Assembly (NCBI RefSeq): GCF_002283555.1
Contig: NZ_MVOI01000004.1
Location: 62,001-126,000, forward strand
Source of the DNA: Rubrivirga sp. SAORIC476
GTDB taxonomy: Bacteria > Bacteroidota > Rhodothermia > Rhodothermales > Rubricoccaceae
Direction: 5' to 3'
Length of the DNA stretch: 64,000 nucleotides
The notes under the pieces were generated by a model that was not told the origin of the DNA, ran no database searches, and saw nothing but the letters and a program-made list of their open reading frames with translations. Shown piece by piece: positions 45,208-53,850 of this stretch. Both the position numbers and the translations under genes were made by a program. Each line of letters opens with the position of its first letter. Position 1 is the stretch's first letter.

Positions 45208-45846
45208 CTGCCTTCGGGCAGGCGGCCCTCCGGGGTCGCGTTCCTTGACACAGTGCGTCTCATTGCTGGAAGAGGGCTTCCTCACGGAATGCCCTGCGTG
45301 TACAAGGCCCCGCCTCGGTGGGGCGAGAGGAGCGTCGCCCTCCAGGCCATTCATCGAACGGCCACCGAAGGCCCTCACGGGCCCTCCGGACGACCCGACT
45401 CTCCGCTCGTACGCTGGACCCATTCTCGCCCCGACTCTCTGTGAAAAGAGAGATCCGGGTCGACATTTTGGTGGCCAGACCGTACCGCACGCCCGACCGA
45501 ACTTCGGTTCGGAAGGACAGCCCCGGCTGCTTCGGTGGGCGGGATGCTGTGGGCGAGACGTCCCGAGAGGCTTTCGAGCCCCGTGACGCCCGACCTGTTC
45601 CGTACAGGAGGACCCAGCACGCGCGACGGACGCGACCGGGGATTCGTCCTCGATCGCTCAGACGCCCTGCGAAGACCCCCACGTCGTCGCTGTCAGAGCC
45701 CGCTGTCTCAGCGGTCCTCAGACGGCCCACGACGGTCTCGTAGACGGACGCACTCGGCCCTCGAACCGGAGCTACGGCTCGCGGGACGATGGGCCATCAA
45801 GGATCTCGAACGGGGGCCTGCCGCTTGTCGGTGGGCCCCCGTTCAC
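45208..45846 (+). ncRNA. candidate large structured non-coding RNA, class unknown
   Basis: About 640 bases between a sigma70-like promoter and an 11-bp stem at 45808-45818/45834-45844. Perfect local stems include CTGCC-TTCG-GGCAG at 45208-45221, GCCCCGC-CTCG-GTGGGGC at 45307-45324 (one G-U), GGCCC-TCAC-GGGCC at 45370-45383, a CTCTCT/AGAGAG hairpin with GTGAAA loop inside an outer CCCG/CGGG pair at 45430-45459, CCGAAC-TTCG-GTTCGG at 45497-45512, GGCT-TTCG-AGCC at 45569-45580, and CCGCTG-TCT-CAGCGG at 45700-45714. Three TTCG tetraloops and A-rich loops are unusual for coding or random DNA here. It does not contain the conserved segments of RNase P RNA, tmRNA, SRP RNA or a group II intron domain V. 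Function and exact ends are inferred. Confidence 0.4.
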
Positions 45847-46102
45847 GTTCTGGAAATCCGTGAGGGGACGGCGGGCCGATCGAGTTGTGGGGCGCGATGG
45901 TGGAACGCCGAGGTGCCGTCGTGGCGTTGACTGCTTCCACTTCACCCCAGCCAGTGTCTGTCCCCGACGGGTTTCGATCCTCCCGCCACGTCTTCTCCTT
46001 ACGACGCCTCTCTGGGGGGTGGTCGGGTGACGTTCAGGCCGAGCCCGCGGTGGGCTACGGGCTCCGTGAGGAGCCTCTCACCCCGATGAGAGAGGTCGCC
46101 TG

Positions 46103-46939
46103 ATGGAACCGATCCGACCGCCTCGAGGCCCAGTACTGCGCGCTCGCCGTGCGGCGAGCATCCGGTCGAGCGCGCGCGCGCGCGCCGCGGTGCCCAACTT
46201 CTTCACCCTGATGAACCTGCTGGCCGGGTTCTTCTCGCTGATCCAGACGGCCGCGGGCAACCTGGAAGCCGCCGCCTGGCTGGTGGTGCTCGCAGCGTTC
46301 TTCGACCTCCTCGATGGCCTGATGGCCCGCCTGGTGGGTGTCTCGGGCGAGTTCGGCGTCGAGCTGGACTCGCTGAGTGACATCGTCTCGTTCGGCGTCG
46401 CGCCGAGCTTTCTGCTGTACATGTTCGGGCTGAACCAGCTCGGGCCGATGTGGGGAGGGTTGCTCGCGAGCCTGCCGGCCCTCTTCGGCGCCGTTCGGCT
46501 GGCCAAGTTCAACTCGATGGCCGAGGCGGGCGCCAAGTCGACCGAGTTCACCGGGCTGCCGATCCCCGCGCAGGCCGGGACGGTGGTCGTGTTCATCCTC
46601 ACCTTCATCGGCCGCCCCTGGTTCGACGTGCTGGCGAGGCCGCAGCTCTCGGTCCTGATCACGCTGGTCGTCGGTCTCTCGGCCCTGATGGTGGCGCCGA
46701 TCTCGTTTCCTGCGCTCCCTCAGCCCAACCGCGCCAACCTGCGGACGTACCGGTACCGGTTTCTCCTCTTCCTGCTGGCGATGTTGCTCGGCGTCATCTT
46801 CCAGGAGATCGGTCTGCTGGTCGCCGCCGTTATCTACCTGCTGTGGGGCCTTGGTCGGGCATTGCTGTGGGCCGTCCGCGTGGCTACCGACACGGAGCCG
46901 CTCGCGGATGCCGACGCGGACCCTGGCGTGACGCCGTAG
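46103..46939 (+). CDS. pssA: CDP-diacylglycerol-serine O-phosphatidyltransferase
   Basis: Makes phosphatidylserine, the precursor of phosphatidylethanolamine, in the inner membrane. 278 residues and strongly hydrophobic. It begins at VPNFFTLMNLLAGFFSL and shows the CDP-alcohol phosphatidyltransferase motif DLLDGLMARLVGVSGEFGVE followed by LDSLSD, with all the aspartates present. The membrane topology and the FPALPQPN loop agree with bacterial type II PssA. The Arg-rich N-terminus before VPNFF is longer than usual, so the true start could be a little further in. The partner decarboxylase gene (psd) is not next to it. Confidence 0.92.
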   Translation: MEPIRPPRGPVLRARRAASIRSSARARAAVPNFFTLMNLLAGFFSLIQTAAGNLEAAAWLVVLAAFFDLLDGLMARLVGVSGEFGVELDSLSDIVSFGVAPSFLLYMFGLNQLGPMWGGLLASLPALFGAVRLAKFNSMAEAGAKSTEFTGLPIPAQAGTVVVFILTFIGRPWFDVLARPQLSVLITLVVGLSALMVAPISFPALPQPNRANLRTYRYRFLLFLLAMLLGVIFQEIGLLVAAVIYLLWGLGRALLWAVRVATDTEPLADADADPGVTP

Positions 46940-46965
46940 CTTTCTGACCCGCATTCGCCTCCCCG

Positions 46966-47232
46966 ATGTACACCGCCACCGTCCACGTCACGCTCCGCCC
47001 CTCCATCCTGGATCCGCAGGGGAAGGCCATCCAGTCGGCCCTCGGCGACCTTGGCATGCCCGAGGTCGAGGAGGTTCGCACGGGCAAAGTGTTTTCCCTC
47101 CGTGTTGCCGCGGACTCCGCCGAGGCGGCCGAGGCCAGCGTCCGGCAGGCGTGCCAGAAGTTGCTCGCCAACCCGGTGACGGAGGACGTCGAGATCCTGT
47201 CGGTCGATGCCGTGGAGACGGCCGCGGCGTGA
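46966..47232 (+). CDS. purS: phosphoribosylformylglycinamidine synthase subunit PurS
   Basis: 88 residues, the normal size for PurS. It runs MYTATVHVTLRPSILDPQGKA, then EEVRTGKVFSLRV, matching the ferredoxin-like PurS fold. PurS helps PurL and PurQ form the fourth-step purine synthesis complex. Neither purL nor purQ is in the window, which is unusual but not rare. Its stop is followed within two bases by the next gene's ATG. Confidence 0.92.
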   Translation: MYTATVHVTLRPSILDPQGKAIQSALGDLGMPEVEEVRTGKVFSLRVAADSAEAAEASVRQACQKLLANPVTEDVEILSVDAVETAAA

Positions 47233-47234
47233 GC

Positions 47235-47543
47235 ATGCGTAGTCTCGGAACGCTCGCAGGCGCCGCGACCCCGGAGGTCGCCCCCGTCTTCGAGGCGGAC
47301 ACGGACGTGGAGGTGGAGACGCCCTGGCGTGTCATCCTCTATGACGACGACATCCACACCTTCGAGGAGGTGATCCTCCAGTTGATGAAGGCCACCGGCT
47401 GTACCGCCGAGCAGGGTCAGTTGCACGCCCTCACCGTCGACGCGACGGGCAAGGACTGTGTCTACCAGGGCGACTTCTTCGACTGCTTCCGCGTCCAGGG
47501 CGTGCTGCGCGAAATCCAGCTCGTGACCGAGATCGAAGGCTAG
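47235..47543 (+). CDS. clpS: ATP-dependent Clp protease adaptor ClpS-like
   Basis: About 102 residues. A ~28-residue N-terminal extension precedes a ClpS domain starting WRVILYDDDIHTFEEVILQLMKATG, where the usual ND(D/E) pair is DDD and the following His-Thr-Phe contacts N-end-rule substrates. The C-terminal part (CVYQGDFFDCFRVQGVLREIQLVTEI) is more divergent than the E. coli form. Adaptors of this family deliver destabilised N-terminal substrates to ClpA/ClpC. An in-frame GTG at 47229 overlaps the purS stop. No clp ATPase is nearby. Confidence 0.78.
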   Translation: MRSLGTLAGAATPEVAPVFEADTDVEVETPWRVILYDDDIHTFEEVILQLMKATGCTAEQGQLHALTVDATGKDCVYQGDFFDCFRVQGVLREIQLVTEIEG

Positions 47544-47553
47544 CGAGCTCGCA

Positions 47554-50019
47554 CTACCGCATCACCAGGTAGCTCAGCTTCACGAGGAAGACGTTCTCCG
47601 GGAACACGCCGAAGGTGTCGGCGAACTGCTGGGAGGTGGAGGTGTCGAACGGCGAGGCGCTCATCCCGTCGGCGAACAGCAGATCCTCGAACGCCGACGT
47701 ACCGCGCGCCTGCGACCAGACGACGTACAGCGAGGACCCCGGCCGGTACTCCCAGCGCAGGACCGCGTTCGTGTTGAAGTCCGAGAACGAGAAGTCGCGG
47801 CGGCGCGGGTACGCGTCGAACGGACGGAGGTCGTCGGTGGAGGCGAGCAGGCGGAAGTCTTCGTACTGGCCGCGCGCCGAGAACAGTTGCCCGTACAGCT
47901 GGACGGAGAGGTCGGCGCTGAAGAGGAGGTTGGCGCGGGTGGTGAGGCTGGCCGACCGCGTGTCGCGGGAGGCGAACACCGGTCGGTAGAACCCGCCGTT
48001 GACGCGTGCCACGCCATCGAAGAGGGTGCCTGCCTCGGTGGACGAGAGAGGGAGGAGGACGAGCGTCTCCGGGTCCAGGTCAGATGGCAGGCCCGATGTG
48101 GGGCCCACGGCCAGCCCGTCAGCCGTCTCGACGAAGCCCTCGTTGAGCACCCAGGCCCGTTCGCCAGTCGCCGCGGCGATCTGCCCTTCGAGCGCCAGCG
48201 TCAGCCGGTCGCTGACGGTCCAGTCGATCGCGGCACCGGGCGAGAAGCTCCGCCCGCCGTCCTCGTAAACCTGTCCTCGGAGGCCGAGGCCGAGCTGGAA
48301 TCGCCGCCGCTGGTCCGTCGTGACGTCGACCGAGAGGGCCGCGCCAGGCACGTTGACGACCGGGTCGAGGCCACGCGTCTCGCGCACGTCGACGCCGCCG
48401 AGGCCGAACACGTTGGCCTGTAATCCCGCGCTCTGGAAGCCGAAGAAGTCCGCCCCGAGCCGTGCCGTGCCCTGGAAGCCCCGGTTGGCGCCGTCGGTGT
48501 AGCGGAACTCCTGGGTCCCAAACCCGAACACGCTGAGGCGCCGGAACGGCCCGACCGGCTGCCCGCGGTTGAGCAGCAGTTGCGTGCCCCCCCGGAGCGA
48601 GATCAGGTCCGTCTGCCGAAACCGCCCCACGTCGTTCAGGCGGAACGCCTCTGAGTACACCCGGAGGCCGAAGCCGGGCTTGAAGTAGCCCTGGACCTTG
48701 TCCAGGCCGAGGTACACCGCGTACCCGAGGTCCGGGTCTGCGCCATCGGTCGCGCGGGCGGTCGCGCTGGTGGTCCCCTCGAACAGCCAGTCGAGCGTGT
48801 CGCCGAGGCGGAAGGCCCAGTCGGCTCCGACCGAGGCGCTCCGGGGCGACGCGCTCTCCATCCACGACGAGTAGGCCGTCGCGCCCAGGCCGACCGCGCT
48901 CTGGTTGGGCAACTCCTGCTTGAGTCGGGCAGCCGCGTAGAGGCGGCTCGGGTCGAAGTCGTCGCCCGTGGTGGCACCGAGGACGCCGAAGGAGAGGCCC
49001 CCGTCGGTGCGGCCGGTCAGCTTGGCCGCCCCGATGATCGGGCTCGACCCGCCGATGCGGCGCGTGTAAAGCAGCGCGCCATCGCCGGAGGCGTAGTCGA
49101 GGTCGAAGATCTGGGTGCCCTCCAGGAAGAACGGCCGCCGCTCGGAGAAGAAGGTCTCGAAGGTCGACAGGTTGAGCTCGGCCGGGTCCGCCTCGACCTG
49201 TCCAAAGTCCGGGTTGACCGTAACGTCGAGGATGACGTTGGAGGTGAGGCCCAGCTTGAGGTCGAGCCCGGCCTCGCTTCCGTAGGCGGCGGTCGGCACG
49301 CCTGGTGTGTCGGCTTCGAACCGCCTTGCGCGGGCCAGCGAGTAGGGCAGCGCCTGCACGACGCGCTTCGGCTGGAGCCCGGCGACGCCCTCCAGGCGGC
49401 CGAGGTCTTCGAGGAAGGCGCTCTCGCGTTCCCGCGTCAGCGGCGACCAGAAGACCTTCTCGTTGAGCCGTTGGATCTGGCGGACGAAGTTGACGCCCCA
49501 CACCGGCTCGGTGCCGGTGAACCGCAGCTGCGAGTACGGGATTTCGATCTCCGCGACCCAGCCCTCCTCGGTGACGCGCGTCGCCGACCCCCAGATGGCA
49601 TCCCACGACTCGTCCTCGTTCTGCCGTGTCGCCAGCGCATCGAACTGGACGTTGGCGGCCGTGACCGCGAACTCGTAGGCCGACCGACCGTCACCGTAGG
49701 CGTCGAGGGCGACCAGGAAGAAGTCCCCGTCGGGGTTGTCGCGGCGGCTGAGGGTCGTCCGGATGCCCTCCGGGTCGCTGTCCCGCATCACCGCGCCCAC
49801 GTACAGGGCGTCGGCGCCACGGAGGATGCGCACCTCGGTCGTCTGGGTGGCTGGGGCGCCCTCGGTGGGCTCGAACTGGACGAAGTCGGTCGCGACCTCG
49901 GCCGTCGTCCAGGCCGCCTCGTTCAACTCCCCGTCCACGACGACGCGGTCGGCGGTGCCCGCTCGCAAAGTGGGCGGAACGAGCGTGAGGAGGGCGGCGA
50001 GACCGGTGGCGAGGAGCAT
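47554..50019 (-). CDS. DUF5916 family outer-membrane-type protein with CBM9-like N-terminal domain
   Basis: 821 residues from the ATG at 50019, chosen for the signal peptide (LLATGLAALLTLVPPTLRAG). The first ~200 residues (VVDGELNEAAWTTAEV, VRILRGADALYVGAVMRDSD) form a carbohydrate-binding-like domain of the CBM9 type. The remaining ~600 are beta-strand-rich, with FFSERRPFFLEGTQIFDL and YTRRIGGSSP, hallmarks of DUF5916, and end in the aromatic strand VKLSYLVMR. The architecture suggests an outer-membrane barrel with a periplasmic sugar-binding part. Function is unknown; it is common in Bacteroidota and relatives. Confidence 0.85.
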   Translation of the reverse strand: MLLATGLAALLTLVPPTLRAGTADRVVVDGELNEAAWTTAEVATDFVQFEPTEGAPATQTTEVRILRGADALYVGAVMRDSDPEGIRTTLSRRDNPDGDFFLVALDAYGDGRSAYEFAVTAANVQFDALATRQNEDESWDAIWGSATRVTEEGWVAEIEIPYSQLRFTGTEPVWGVNFVRQIQRLNEKVFWSPLTRERESAFLEDLGRLEGVAGLQPKRVVQALPYSLARARRFEADTPGVPTAAYGSEAGLDLKLGLTSNVILDVTVNPDFGQVEADPAELNLSTFETFFSERRPFFLEGTQIFDLDYASGDGALLYTRRIGGSSPIIGAAKLTGRTDGGLSFGVLGATTGDDFDPSRLYAAARLKQELPNQSAVGLGATAYSSWMESASPRSASVGADWAFRLGDTLDWLFEGTTSATARATDGADPDLGYAVYLGLDKVQGYFKPGFGLRVYSEAFRLNDVGRFRQTDLISLRGGTQLLLNRGQPVGPFRRLSVFGFGTQEFRYTDGANRGFQGTARLGADFFGFQSAGLQANVFGLGGVDVRETRGLDPVVNVPGAALSVDVTTDQRRRFQLGLGLRGQVYEDGGRSFSPGAAIDWTVSDRLTLALEGQIAAATGERAWVLNEGFVETADGLAVGPTSGLPSDLDPETLVLLPLSSTEAGTLFDGVARVNGGFYRPVFASRDTRSASLTTRANLLFSADLSVQLYGQLFSARGQYEDFRLLASTDDLRPFDAYPRRRDFSFSDFNTNAVLRWEYRPGSSLYVVWSQARGTSAFEDLLFADGMSASPFDTSTSQQFADTFGVFPENVFLVKLSYLVMR

Positions 50020-50085
50020 AGCTTGCGACAGAGAGGATGGGCGGGTGTCGCCGCGTCCCGAGGGTACGGCGCGCTGCCATTTCGA

Positions 50086-50694
50086 ATGACCGACACGTTC
50101 CGAACGCTGGCCGCCCCGGCCCGTGCAGAGCCTCCTAAAACGAAGGGCTCCCGCTTCCTGGCCGAGGTCGTCCCCGCCGCCGATGCGGAGGCCGCCCTGG
50201 AGCACCTCGCGACGGTACGTGCCCGCGAGTACTCCGCGACGCACCACTGCTGGGCCTATCGTCTCGGCCCTGACGCGCCCGCGCCGCGCAGCAGTGACGA
50301 CGGCGAGCCGAGCGGGTCCGCAGGGGCGCCGATCCTCCGCGAGATCGAAGGGCGGGATCTGTACCACGTCGCCGTGGTCGTGACACGGTACTACGGCGGC
50401 ACGAAGCTGGGCGTCGGCGGGCTGGCACGGGCCTACGGGGAGGCCGCGGGCGTCGCACTCGACAGCGCCCGACTGCGGACCGTGACGCTCCGCGTGCCCG
50501 TGACGCTCGCCTTCGCCTTCGACGACACCTCGCCCGCGATGCGCCTCCTCGACCAGTTCGACGCCGAGGTGGCCGATCAGCGCTACTCGCCCTCAGGTAC
50601 GGAGCTCGAACTCGCAGTCCGCCGGTCCGAAGCGGACGCGTTGCGAGCCGCGTTCGTCGAAGCGACCTCCGGGCGAGGCGAGATCCTCGACTGA
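50086..50694 (+). CDS. IMPACT/YigZ family protein
   Basis: 202 residues. The N-terminal UPF0029 domain shows the family signature: KGSRFLAEVVP, then ATHHCWAYRLG, DDGEPSGSAGAPIL and VVTRYYGGTKLGVGGLARAYG. A ferredoxin-like C-terminal domain follows. Relatives are linked to translation-stress responses and ribosome-associated quality functions, but the bacterial role is not settled. The start at 50086 gives an N-terminus of family length. Confidence 0.9.
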   Translation: MTDTFRTLAAPARAEPPKTKGSRFLAEVVPAADAEAALEHLATVRAREYSATHHCWAYRLGPDAPAPRSSDDGEPSGSAGAPILREIEGRDLYHVAVVVTRYYGGTKLGVGGLARAYGEAAGVALDSARLRTVTLRVPVTLAFAFDDTSPAMRLLDQFDAEVADQRYSPSGTELELAVRRSEADALRAAFVEATSGRGEILD

Positions 50695-50762
50695 GCCGGT
50701 CGAGAACTCGCCTCGTCATCCTGAGCGGGCCGAATCTGGCTAGCGCCGTCGTAGACTCCGGC

Positions 50763-51890
50763 ATGGACCGTCGTCGCTTCGTCACTGCCGCCGCTCTCGG
50801 GGCAGGCGCCACCCTCGCCGCCTGTGGCCCCGGCCCGGGGCATGGGCGCCGCAACACGGGCGAGGTCGCCGAGGTGGACGCGCCCGGCATCGTCACGCGG
50901 CCGCGGATCCGGTGGCGGCTGGCGTCCAGCTTCCCGCGGTCGACCGAGATTCTGTACCGCGCCGCCGAGCACTTGGCGGCCCGCGTCGGGGCGCTGACGG
51001 ACGGGCGCTTCGAGATCGAGCCCTCCGAGGCGGGCGCGCTCGTGCCCCCGCTCCAGGTGCTCGACGCCGTCCAGGCAGGGTCGGTCCCCATCGGGCACAC
51101 GGCCAGCTACTACTACCTCGGGAAGACGCCCGCGCTGACGTTCGAGACGGCGGTGCCGTTTGGCATGCAGGCGCGGCAGCACGACGCCTGGATCCGCCAC
51201 GGCGGCGGGCGGGACCTGACGCAGCAGGTCCTCGACGGCTTCGACGTGATCGGTCTCCTTGGCGGCAACACCGGCACCCAGATGGGCGGCTGGTTTCGCG
51301 AGCCGGTCCGCTCCCTCTCCGACCTCCAGGGGCTGACGATGCGGATCCCCGGCCTGGGCGGGCGCGCGATGGAGCGCCTCGGCGTCGTCGCGCAGACCCT
51401 GGCCGGCGGGGAGATCTACGGGGCCCTCGAGCGTGGCGCCATCGACGCGACGGAGTGGGTGGGGCCGTACGACGACGAGAAGATGGGCTTCTACCGCGTC
51501 GTCAAGACGTACCACTACCCCGGCTGGTGGGAGCCAGCCGCGGCGCTCTCGTTCTACGTCAACCGGACCGCGTGGGAGGGACTGCCGTCGTCGTATCGGG
51601 AGGCGCTCCAGAGCGCGTCCGACGAGGTCAACGCGACGATGCTCAGCGAGTACGACGCCCTCAACCCGGCCGCGCTGGCGTCGCTGCTGGACAAGGGGGT
51701 CCGCACGGTGCCCTTCCCCGACGATGTGATGGCCGCTGCCGCGACGGCGTCGCGCGACCTGATGGACGACGCTGCCGCAGGCGATGCCCAGACGCGGGAG
51801 CTGCTGACGAGCTACCGCGCCTTTCAGTCCGCCTCGGACCGGTGGTTCGGCCTCGCCGAGTGGGGCATGGCGAAGAGCAAGCTCCGCTAG
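50763..51890 (+). CDS. TRAP transporter substrate-binding lipoprotein (DctP/TakP type)
   Basis: 375 residues with a Tat-type lead (DRRRFVTAAALGAGATLAAC) that also ends in a lipobox. The mature protein has RWRLASSFPRSTEILYRAAEHLA, then a GWFREPVRSLSDLQGLTMRIPG motif and RGAIDATEWVGPYDDEKMGFYRVVKTYHYPGWW, which resembles the alpha-keto-acid TakP branch. It binds an organic acid in the periplasm for the membrane components encoded just downstream on the other strand. Its stop overlaps that of the large permease gene (CTAG). Confidence 0.9.
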   Translation: MDRRRFVTAAALGAGATLAACGPGPGHGRRNTGEVAEVDAPGIVTRPRIRWRLASSFPRSTEILYRAAEHLAARVGALTDGRFEIEPSEAGALVPPLQVLDAVQAGSVPIGHTASYYYLGKTPALTFETAVPFGMQARQHDAWIRHGGGRDLTQQVLDGFDVIGLLGGNTGTQMGGWFREPVRSLSDLQGLTMRIPGLGGRAMERLGVVAQTLAGGEIYGALERGAIDATEWVGPYDDEKMGFYRVVKTYHYPGWWEPAAALSFYVNRTAWEGLPSSYREALQSASDEVNATMLSEYDALNPAALASLLDKGVRTVPFPDDVMAAAATASRDLMDDAAAGDAQTRELLTSYRAFQSASDRWFGLAEWGMAKSKLR

Positions 51891-53230
51891 TCCCCCACGA
51901 ACGCGAGCACCAGCTCTGGGAAGGCGACCACGAGGCCCAGCGCGAGCAGCTGGATGGCCACGAACGGAAGGGCGCCCCGGTAGATCTGGCCCGTCGACAC
52001 GTCGGGCGGCGCCACCCCGCGGAGGTAGAACAGCGAGAACCCGAACGGTGGGGTCAGAAACGAGGTCTGGAGATTCATCCCCAGGATCACGCCGAACCAG
52101 ACGAGGTCGATGCCCAGCGCGGCGGCGGCGGGCGCCAGCAGCGGGACCACGATGAAGGCGATCTCGAAGAAGTCGATGAAGAAGCCCAGCACGAACACGA
52201 GCACGTTCGCTACCAGCAGCAGCCCCACCACTCCGCCCGGCAGCCCGGTCAGCGCCTCCTCGATCCACAGGTCGCCGTAGAGGCCGCGGAAGACCAGCGC
52301 GAATGCGGTCGAGCCGACGAGCAGGATCAGGACCATCGTGGTCAGCTTCGCGGTGGACCGGGCGGCGTCCCAGACCAGCGGGCGCGACAGCCGCCGGTTG
52401 AGTGCCGTCAGCACGAGCGCGCCGACTGCCCCGAGGGCGCCCGCCTCGGTGGGCGTGGCGACACCCGCGAAAATGCTCCCGAGCACGACCAGGATGAGCA
52501 GCAGCGGGGGGAGCAACACCGTCACGACGCGGCGGACCAGCGCCCAGCCCTGCTCGGTCCGTTCTTCGAGCGGCAGCGCGGGCGCGGCCCCGGGGTGTCG
52601 CCACGCGACCCAGCCCACGTAGAGCGCGAACATCGTCGCCAGCATCACGCCGGGCACGAGCGCTCCCGCGAACAGCGCGCCGACGCTCACGCCCAACTGG
52701 TCGCCGAGCACGATCAGGACGATGGAGGGCGGCACGATCTGGCCGAGCGTCCCCGACGCCGCCACCGTCCCGGCTGCGAAGGAGGGCTTGTAGCCGTGCC
52801 CCAGCATCACCGGCAGCGCGATCGCGCCCATCGCGACCACGCTCGCGCCGACGACGCCGGTCGCTGCGGCCAGCAGCGCCCCCACCAGGACGACCGCCAG
52901 CGCCAGTCCGCCGCGCACGCGCCCGAACAGCGCGCCGATGGTCGTCAGCAGGTCTTCCGCGAGGCGGCTCTTCTCCAGGATGACGCCCATGAAGATGAAG
53001 TACGGGATCGCGAGCAGCACCGGATTCTGCATGATCCCGAACAGCCGATCGCCCAGCGCGAGCAGGAACGGCGGGTCGAAGTAGCCCGTCGCCAGTCCCA
53101 GCAGCGCGAACAGCACCGAGACACCGCCGATAGCGAACGCGACCGGGTAGCCCGAGAACACGAGCGCCAGCACGACGCCGACCATGATCGGCCCCAGCCA
53201 GTCGGCGACGTGGGCGAGGAGCGGCTCCAT
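51887..53230 (-). CDS. dctM: TRAP transporter large permease (DctM)
   Basis: A 447-residue membrane protein with about twelve hydrophobic segments. It carries the TRAP large-subunit motifs IPYFIFMGVILEKSRLAEDL, SGTLGQIVPPSI and ATPTEAGALGAVGAL, and GMNLQTSFLTPPFGFSLFYL near the C-terminus. Paired with DctQ upstream (one base between the genes) it forms a Na+-driven importer for an organic acid caught by the binding lipoprotein at 50763. That binding-protein gene is convergent to this one rather than in the same operon, which is less usual. Confidence 0.92.
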   Translation of the reverse strand: MEPLLAHVADWLGPIMVGVVLALVFSGYPVAFAIGGVSVLFALLGLATGYFDPPFLLALGDRLFGIMQNPVLLAIPYFIFMGVILEKSRLAEDLLTTIGALFGRVRGGLALAVVLVGALLAAATGVVGASVVAMGAIALPVMLGHGYKPSFAAGTVAASGTLGQIVPPSIVLIVLGDQLGVSVGALFAGALVPGVMLATMFALYVGWVAWRHPGAAPALPLEERTEQGWALVRRVVTVLLPPLLLILVVLGSIFAGVATPTEAGALGAVGALVLTALNRRLSRPLVWDAARSTAKLTTMVLILLVGSTAFALVFRGLYGDLWIEEALTGLPGGVVGLLLVANVLVFVLGFFIDFFEIAFIVVPLLAPAAAALGIDLVWFGVILGMNLQTSFLTPPFGFSLFYLRGVAPPDVSTGQIYRGALPFVAIQLLALGLVVAFPELVLAFVGD

Positions 53231-53755
53231 TCAGCGACCGGCGGGCGCACGGCCCGCGATCTCGGCTACGGCGCGGACCGCCTGCACGAGCGCCTGGAGC
53301 GCCAGCAGCCCGATCCCGAGCAGCACGAGCAGCTTGACCGGCCACCGCACCAGACCTCCAGCGTCGAGCGCGCCCTCCCGCAACGTCACCGACTCGACGA
53401 CGGCAGGCCACGACGCCCACAGCACGAGTGCGCAGAAGGGCAGGAGCAGGACGACGGTCCCGATCAGGTCCACCCAGGCTCGGCGCGTCGGGGAGAGGCG
53501 CCCGTAGACCACGTCCACCCGGACGTGCGCATCCTCGGCGAGCACCCACGCTGCGCCGAGCAGGAAGACGCCGCTGAACAGCATCCACTGCACGTCGCCG
53601 ATGGCGTTGAGTGCGGGCGTGATGCCCAGCACGGGGGCGAGGTAGCGAAGCACGGCTCCGAGCGCTCCGGCCCCGACCATCACCACAATGAGGCGGGCGC
53701 ACAGCCACCCGATGGCGGCACTCAAGCGGTCGGCGAGGCGAAGGACGCGGGACAT
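53231..53755 (-). CDS. dctQ: TRAP transporter small permease (DctQ)
   Basis: 174 residues with four membrane helices. It begins MSRVLRLADRLSAAIGWL and contains the family motif MLFSGVFLLGAAWVLAEDAHVRVDVVYGRLSP. It pairs with the large permease directly downstream (stop at 53231-53233, large permease start at 53228-53230). Together with the binding lipoprotein it makes a three-part importer. Confidence 0.88.
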   Translation of the reverse strand: MSRVLRLADRLSAAIGWLCARLIVVMVGAGALGAVLRYLAPVLGITPALNAIGDVQWMLFSGVFLLGAAWVLAEDAHVRVDVVYGRLSPTRRAWVDLIGTVVLLLPFCALVLWASWPAVVESVTLREGALDAGGLVRWPVKLLVLLGIGLLALQALVQAVRAVAEIAGRAPAGR

Positions 53756-53850
53756 GTCCGAACGTACTGACAGGGAGACGACGGACGCTCACCCGCCGCT
53801 CGCCCATGTCGGCCCGCTCCTCCATGGTGCCGAGGCCGACGGGACGCGTG

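Larger units (their letters stand above)
45036..46102. other. 1067-bp stretch with no protein gene; holds a candidate structured RNA
   Basis: The longest gene-free stretch of the window. Frames on both strands give only unlikely, Arg/Pro/Ser-rich translations with no domain. The first 130 bases are the 5' leader of the lipoprotein gene on the minus strand. From 45173 to about 45846 a promoter-like pair and many hairpins occur (see separate entries). From 45850 to 46102 I see only GC-rich leader sequence before pssA. Confidence 0.6.

Noticed and set aside
45260-45743. Protein genes of 130-160 residues in the gene-free block, both strands
   Set aside because: Arg/Pro/Ser-rich translations with no domain, mutually overlapping on both strands, and spanning the hairpins.
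45208-45846. RNase P RNA, tmRNA or SRP RNA at the structured block
   Set aside because: None of the conserved segments was found on either strand; the T-arm-like GGGTTTCGATCC near 45969 has no proper stem and no CCA.
50912-53770. Long plus-strand frame rich in Arg, His, Gln and Glu (952 residues)
   Set aside because: Antisense shadow of dctQM; low-complexity translation without a domain.
50583-53825. Long open frame on the minus strand (1080 residues)
   Set aside because: Arg/Ala/Pro-rich shadow in another frame of the TRAP permease genes and antisense to the binding-protein gene; the permease frames have family motifs and membrane segments.
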